From assembly GCA_025917655.1 (NCBI GenBank), contig CP084610.1:1364001-1428000 (forward strand): DNA of 64,000 nt, in the 5' to 3' direction. Under the pieces are notes generated by a model, which saw nothing but the letters and a program-made list of their open reading frames with translations, had not been told where the DNA came from and did not search any database. This document shows, in pieces, positions 60,601 through 64,000 of the stretch (its first letter is position 1; each line of letters opens with the position of its first letter). Source of the DNA: Chlorella sorokiniana. Its lineage: Eukaryota > Chlorophyta > Trebouxiophyceae > Chlorellales > Chlorellaceae. The translations under genes were made by a program, and so were the position numbers.

Positions 60601-60669
60601 AGGACTGGGGCCCTCTGGGGCCGCTTGGCTGAGATGCAGCCGTCCTGCCCGCTTGCTGGTGCCTGCTAG
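45638..60669 (+). CDS. Giant DnaJ protein RME-8/GRV2 (DNAJC13-like)
   Basis: RME-8 sits on endosomes, binds PI3P and recruits Hsc70 to control sorting and clathrin uncoating; the plant homologue is GRV2/KAM2. ATG 45638 opens the N-terminal PH-like repeats (FLVTKLSWRGSYRRLLCI, DTLAVTNSWAF). Armadillo-like helical sequence with the IWN motif follows (LIWNEGTRAELRQAL near 50500). A GYF-type repeat lies near 51530-51890 (REWFYFP, GPVTKAEIRQLH, PFWASGM). LVWTAGMRGQRLVPQMLRHL comes before the J domain (53630-54040), which is split by an intron and has HPD at 53943-53951. More IWN blocks follow (VIWNSSMRQELLEVL near 56070). Near 59410 come VWSAYAGQRHDLFLP and GVAGLLQGPG, close to the GRV2 C-terminus, followed by a Gln/Pro/Ala-rich tail. 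The gene spans about 15 kb. Many exons switch frame by one base, for example at the G run near 53960. The true stop is uncertain: 60632 or 60669. Confidence 0.9.
50331..50369 (+). repeat. CAG repeat encoding polyglutamine
   Basis: Eight CAG codons, GGT, then four CAG codons encode Q8-G-Q4 in a Pro/Gln/Ala-rich linker of the RME-8-like protein, just before a conserved block. It is a length-variable tract in principle. Confidence 0.85.
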
Positions 60670-62601
60670 CCCGAGCTGCGCCAGATTCATGACAATCGAT
60701 GCACCACGCAATGATGTGCCCTGTGAGCCCAGCCCACGCTGACCCAGCCACGACAGCTGTGGCTCACGACAAGGCAGCGAGGTCCCGACGGCCAGCAGGC
60801 CTGAGCATGGCTCGCACGTTTGCTCGCAAGTGTGCGAGGGCATAAGAAAGTGTTTTAGGCACGTTTCAAACCAGAGCCACAAGCAATGCAGGGGCCTCGG
60901 CAGCAGAGCACGGGCGGTGGCTTCCTTGCTTGTGGCCGGGCCCGACACGGCACCGCCGCGACTGGGGCAAGGGAGCAGGATGTCGGGTTGCAACGGCAGA
61001 GCATCCAATCGCATTGTTCACTTTATAAGTCCTCTAAAGGTCTTTTTCAGCGGCCTGCGCCCTCAAGTCAGCTGTTTGCACGGGTAATGACGTAGTATCA
61101 TGGAAGTTGCAATTATGCTTAATCAAAGAACCATGCAGCGTATTATGATTGTTTTGCTCACTCGCTGAAGGGCCCCGCGGGCGCCAGCAGCCCGCCACTA
61201 GATGTCGACTGCCCGGGCTCGAAGGCCCGTGCACAGCCCGCCACGCCCAGCAGGTATGACGCTCGACCTCCGAAATCCTGCTCTTTGCTGCGTCAATTCC
61301 CGTCTCCGGAACCACTCCTTGCCCCCGCAGCAGCCATGGTCACCCAAAGTGTTGCGAAGGCTGCAATTGCCGCCGCAAGCATCTTCTGCGCTGGTGGGTG
61401 GGCTTACAGCATGATATCGTCACACAGTAGCATTCCAGACCCTGGAACGCTGCCAGCCAGCGCTCACCGACCCGCCAGCCACTGAGGTGAGGGTTTTCGG
61501 AGGTGCAGGACTTGCACGCTCTCCCGCCTTTGCACTGGTGCTCAAACCCTTTGGGAACTCTTTCTCCCGCAAGAGCTCGTCTTTAAATCCCCTGCAGGCG
61601 TGAGCGGGCGCACCCATCAACTGGTTCAGTGACAGGGAGAGGGCCTTGTGACGGCTGAGGACAGGCTGATCTGTATGTCTTCCTCATGTCGGCATTATCC
61701 AGGCCTGAGTCCTGCTCAACACTTTCAGCATTATGTGTGCATCAAAGCATGCACCGGACGTGCGTGCGCGCCCACTCCGCCAAACCCCGTCCCCCCCCTT
61801 TCCCACCCACTCTCGCCCGACGTGGTGGTTTTGTCCTCGATACGCAGCCGTACTACATTTTTCCATTGCTGCTATGTACATCTGTCTGCGTCTGGCAGCA
61901 TACCTTGGCAGTTTCGCCCTTTAGTCCACATGCGCAATGTTGGCCACGGCCGTCGTTTTCCACGTGAGAGGGCCCTCCTGCAGCCTTGTCCCCTCCCCAT
62001 GATTTTGCAACCTTCAGAGAGTTTGTGATCATACTGGGCCTGCTGTTGTGCCTTTTACAGCAATGATGAATCCTGCGAGCTTTGTGCATCCTGTAACTCA
62101 TCTCCCTGTGCCACGCTGCCATGCCGTCGTGCCATTGCCTCTTCAACTAGCTTCTTTGCAGAAAGCCCTGCAGCAGTGCTGCATGGTCCGTGCTGGCGAC
62201 TTGGGATCCCAACTTGACTCGCAACCGGAGTGGCTGGACACAGCTGTCACCCTACGTTCACGCCGGCAGAGAGCACACTCGGTCCCCAATGTGCATCTGC
62301 ACGGCTTAACCTGGGTCAGACTTTGTCAGCCGATTATCATTGCATATAAGTACAGTTTTCTTGGTGGGAAACACTGCAGGTATATCAGGAAGGTGCTTGA
62401 AGCTCAGCGTGCAGCGAGCGCTGTGCCTGCCCTCGCATGGAGGCAGTTCAGCTTGTTGGGCTCGCTGAAGGCATTCTGATTGCAGTTTTGCAGTGTTTTG
62501 GGCTTCCTGGCGTGGTTCCTGCTTCTAGCCGACCGTCCACTTGCCCAGCGGCGCCCCAGACACACCTTCATATCTTGCAGCGGACTTGGGGGCGTTGCAG
62601 C
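60670..62601. other. Long low-coding stretch between the RME-8 gene and SEC61 gamma
   Basis: This has lower GC, and no conserved protein was recognised apart from a possible small ORF at 61202-61485. It contains the RME-8 3' UTR and the SEC61 gamma promoter. No tRNA, repeat array or mobile element was seen. Confidence 0.45.
61202..61485 (+). CDS. Possible small two-exon protein, unrecognised
   Basis: ATG 61202 opens MSTARARRPVHSPPRPA, a basic Ser/Arg-rich start like a targeting peptide. A GTATGA donor after 61251 and the acceptor CCCCCGCAG before 61331 join in frame to AMVTQSVAKAAIAAASIFCA, a hydrophobic helix. The exon after that is unclear: a direct stop occurs at 61485, but a short further intron is also possible. 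The layout would suit a small organelle membrane protein. No family was recognised, and it could be chance. Confidence 0.25.
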
Positions 62602-63350
62602 ATGGATCAGTTCGGCGATACCGTCAAGGACTTCGCAAAGAACTCCGTGAGGTGAGGGAAGGGCCAGTCGTGGGCAAAGTGCCATCGCACGCGACTGCCG
62701 CTTCACCCCGTGTTGGCCTGTTTTCGTGCCTGCAGGCTGGTGAAGCGGTGTCAGAAGCCCGATCGGGTGAGCTTTGCAGCAGTGATCGGACCGATTTTGT
62801 TGGGCCAACAAGTGGCCATCACCGCACCGTTGCCTTGCCTTCTGCAAGCGGTGGCGCTTTCTAAAGGATGCGGGCGACAGAGGGGTCGCCAGCATGTACC
62901 CCAGGCCTGCCAAAGCTGTCCAGCAGGCGGCTCGGGCTATGCGGCGGAGACGGGCGTTTGCGCGTTCGGCAGCTGCGCAAAGCCCAGGCTGGTGCTCAGC
63001 CGCAGGCAGCGCAGCGTAAAACCCGGCGATGTTCCGCTCATGGCCTCTGTCGTGCTGGCCCTGCTTCAACCGCACCCGCTGTGCGCTGCCGCTACCGCAG
63101 AAGGAGTTCATGAAGGTGGCTCGGCTCACGGGTGTCGGCTTCCTGGCTGTGGGCCTCATCGGCTTCATTGTCAAGGTCATCTTCATCCCGATCAACCAGG
63201 TGGGAGCAGAGCAGAGGCCATGCAAGGGTCCGGCATGCTCGCTGGCCCCTGCTGGTGCGTTGGATGCGTGCTGCTGGAGGCGGCCTTGCCCCCACAGCGG
63301 CCCCTCCTGCTCCTCCTCAGATCATCATCGGCACCACCGCCAGCAGCTGA
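62602..63350 (+). CDS. SEC61G: SEC61 gamma, protein translocon subunit
   Basis: Small tail-anchored subunit of the ER protein-conducting channel (homologue of bacterial SecE). Four exons (62602-62651, 62736-62766, 63101-63199, 63321-63350) join with GT-AG introns into exactly 69 residues plus stop. MDQFGDTVKDFAKNSVR is the cytosolic amphipathic helix. LVKRCQKPDRKEFMKVA is the almost invariant linker. VGFLAVGLIGFIVKVIFIPI is the membrane helix, and NQIIIGTTASS the lumenal end. The length and all landmarks are those of the family, and no frame problem occurs. Confidence 0.97.
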
Positions 63351-63739
63351 GGGCCCAACAACATGGCTGCAGCAGCCACACTTGCAGCACCGGGCGGCAG
63401 TGGTGGGCAGGGGAGGGGAGCGCCACCCTCACCAGGCAGATGCCCCGGCTGAGCGCCCCCAATTGCAGCACCATGTGTTCTTGACATGCCTGTCGCTTTC
63501 TGCTTGCTTGACAAACATTTACTGCTGAACTTCTGGCCACAGCCCATGGCCTGCTTAGAGCTTCAACAAGAGCGTGCAAGCACCGAGCAAATTTGCGAGC
63601 GCATGGAAGAGGGCAGGCGGTGGGTTGTCAGCTGGTCAAATGGGATGAGAGGCCGTGAGGTTTTCCTTCGACCGTCCGCAAGCAGGGGTGGAAGCGTCAG
63701 CAGGCATGCACAGGTAAATGCAGTCGCCCCGCTGCATGC
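63351..63739. other. Convergent spacer after SEC61 gamma
   Basis: 3' UTR of SEC61 gamma facing the 3' end of the Arg/Ser-rich gene. Nothing else is supported. Confidence 0.4.
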
Positions 63740-64000
63740 TCAATCGCGGGCGAGCGGGAGCGCGAGGGGCTGCGGCGCGGGCTGCGGCTGCGCCGCCGCA
63801 CCGGCGAGCGGCTGCGGGTGCGGTCGCGCCGGCGGTCGGGGGTGGGGGAGCGGCGCAGGGGGTGGGGGAGCGGCGCGGGGGCGCGGGCTGCGGCTGCGCG
63901 AGCGCCGGTCGTAGGAGGAGCGGCGGCGGCGATCCATGGAGCGGGAGCGGAGCGCCCGCGGTACCGATCCTCCCCGCCGTACCCGCCCCGCCCGCGGTCG
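63740..64000 (-). CDS. C-terminal part of an Arg/Ser- and Gly-rich protein, probably an SR splicing factor (cut by window edge)
   Basis: On the minus strand the edge sequence encodes DRGRGGYGGEDRYRGRS, then after an apparent one-base frame change MDRRRRSSYDRRSRSRSPRP, and finally a Pro/Arg-rich end to a stop at 63740. RGG-like and RS dipeptide stretches in this order are typical of SR proteins, which bind RNA through an N-terminal RRM. That domain would lie beyond 64000. The exact C-terminus is uncertain because the frame is ambiguous in these GC runs. Confidence 0.5.
   Translation of the reverse strand, partial: RPRAGRVRRGGSVPRALRSRSMDRRRRSSYDRRSRSRSPRPRAAPPPPAPLPHPRPPARPHPQPLAGAAAQPQPAPQPLALPLARD

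Noticed and set aside
61640-62500. Coding frames before SEC61 gamma (for example 62048-62479)
   Set aside because: No splice pattern, domain or composition distinguishes them from chance; left as spacer.

Overview
The window is nuclear DNA of a green alga of the Chlorella group (Trebouxiophyceae). It is very GC-rich, its genes are cut into many short exons with GT-AG (a few GC-AG) introns, and it carries a hexose/H+ symporter that closely follows Chlorella HUP1, plastid-type genes (ispF, an M48 peptidase) and plant-type homologues (DEAH4, GRV2/RME-8). All exon borders given here were read by eye against remembered family sequences.

Layout. 0.4-1.5 kb (-): isoprenylcysteine-methyltransferase-like membrane enzyme. 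1.8-7.8 kb (+): DEAH-box RNA helicase, 18 exons. 8.5-13.7 kb (+): HUP-type sugar transporter, 24 exons including an inferred 4-nt microexon; one intron holds an organelle-type tRNA-Ser relic. 14.1-27.8 kb: a duplicated accessory block. It starts with broken copies of helicase exons, followed by two head-to-tail units (A 14.6-22.0, B 22.0-27.8). Each unit carries the last helicase exon, the intergenic spacer, the first two transporter exons, and members of two unrecognised gene families: a plus-strand multi-pass membrane protein and a minus-strand CxxC protein. Long inverted repeats lie between them.

28.0-33.0 kb (-): multi-cold-shock-domain UNR/CSDE1-like RNA-binding protein with a PAM2-like motif. 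33.4-34.3 kb (+): ankyrin protein with an F-box/SOCS-like tail. 34.7-37.5 kb (-): plastid M48 metallopeptidase. 37.9-39.3 kb (+): ispF of the MEP isoprenoid pathway, head-to-head with the peptidase. 40.1-42.7 kb (-): unknown multi-pass membrane protein. 43.2-44.8 kb (-): membrane RING-H2 E3 ligase. 45.6-60.7 kb (+): a giant DNAJC13/RME-8/GRV2 endosomal J-protein. 62.6-63.35 kb (+): SEC61 gamma, complete. 63.7-64.0 kb (-): end of an Arg/Ser-rich protein, cut by the window edge.

The genes outside the duplicated block are ordinary unrelated housekeeping genes: RNA processing (DEAH4, UNR, SR protein), membrane traffic and secretion (RME-8, SEC61 gamma), protein turnover (M48, RING) and metabolism (HUP, ispF). 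A recurring feature is loss of a single base, usually in a G or C run, inside otherwise well-conserved exons of several genes. Consensus error is the simplest explanation, and it affects how every frame here should be read.
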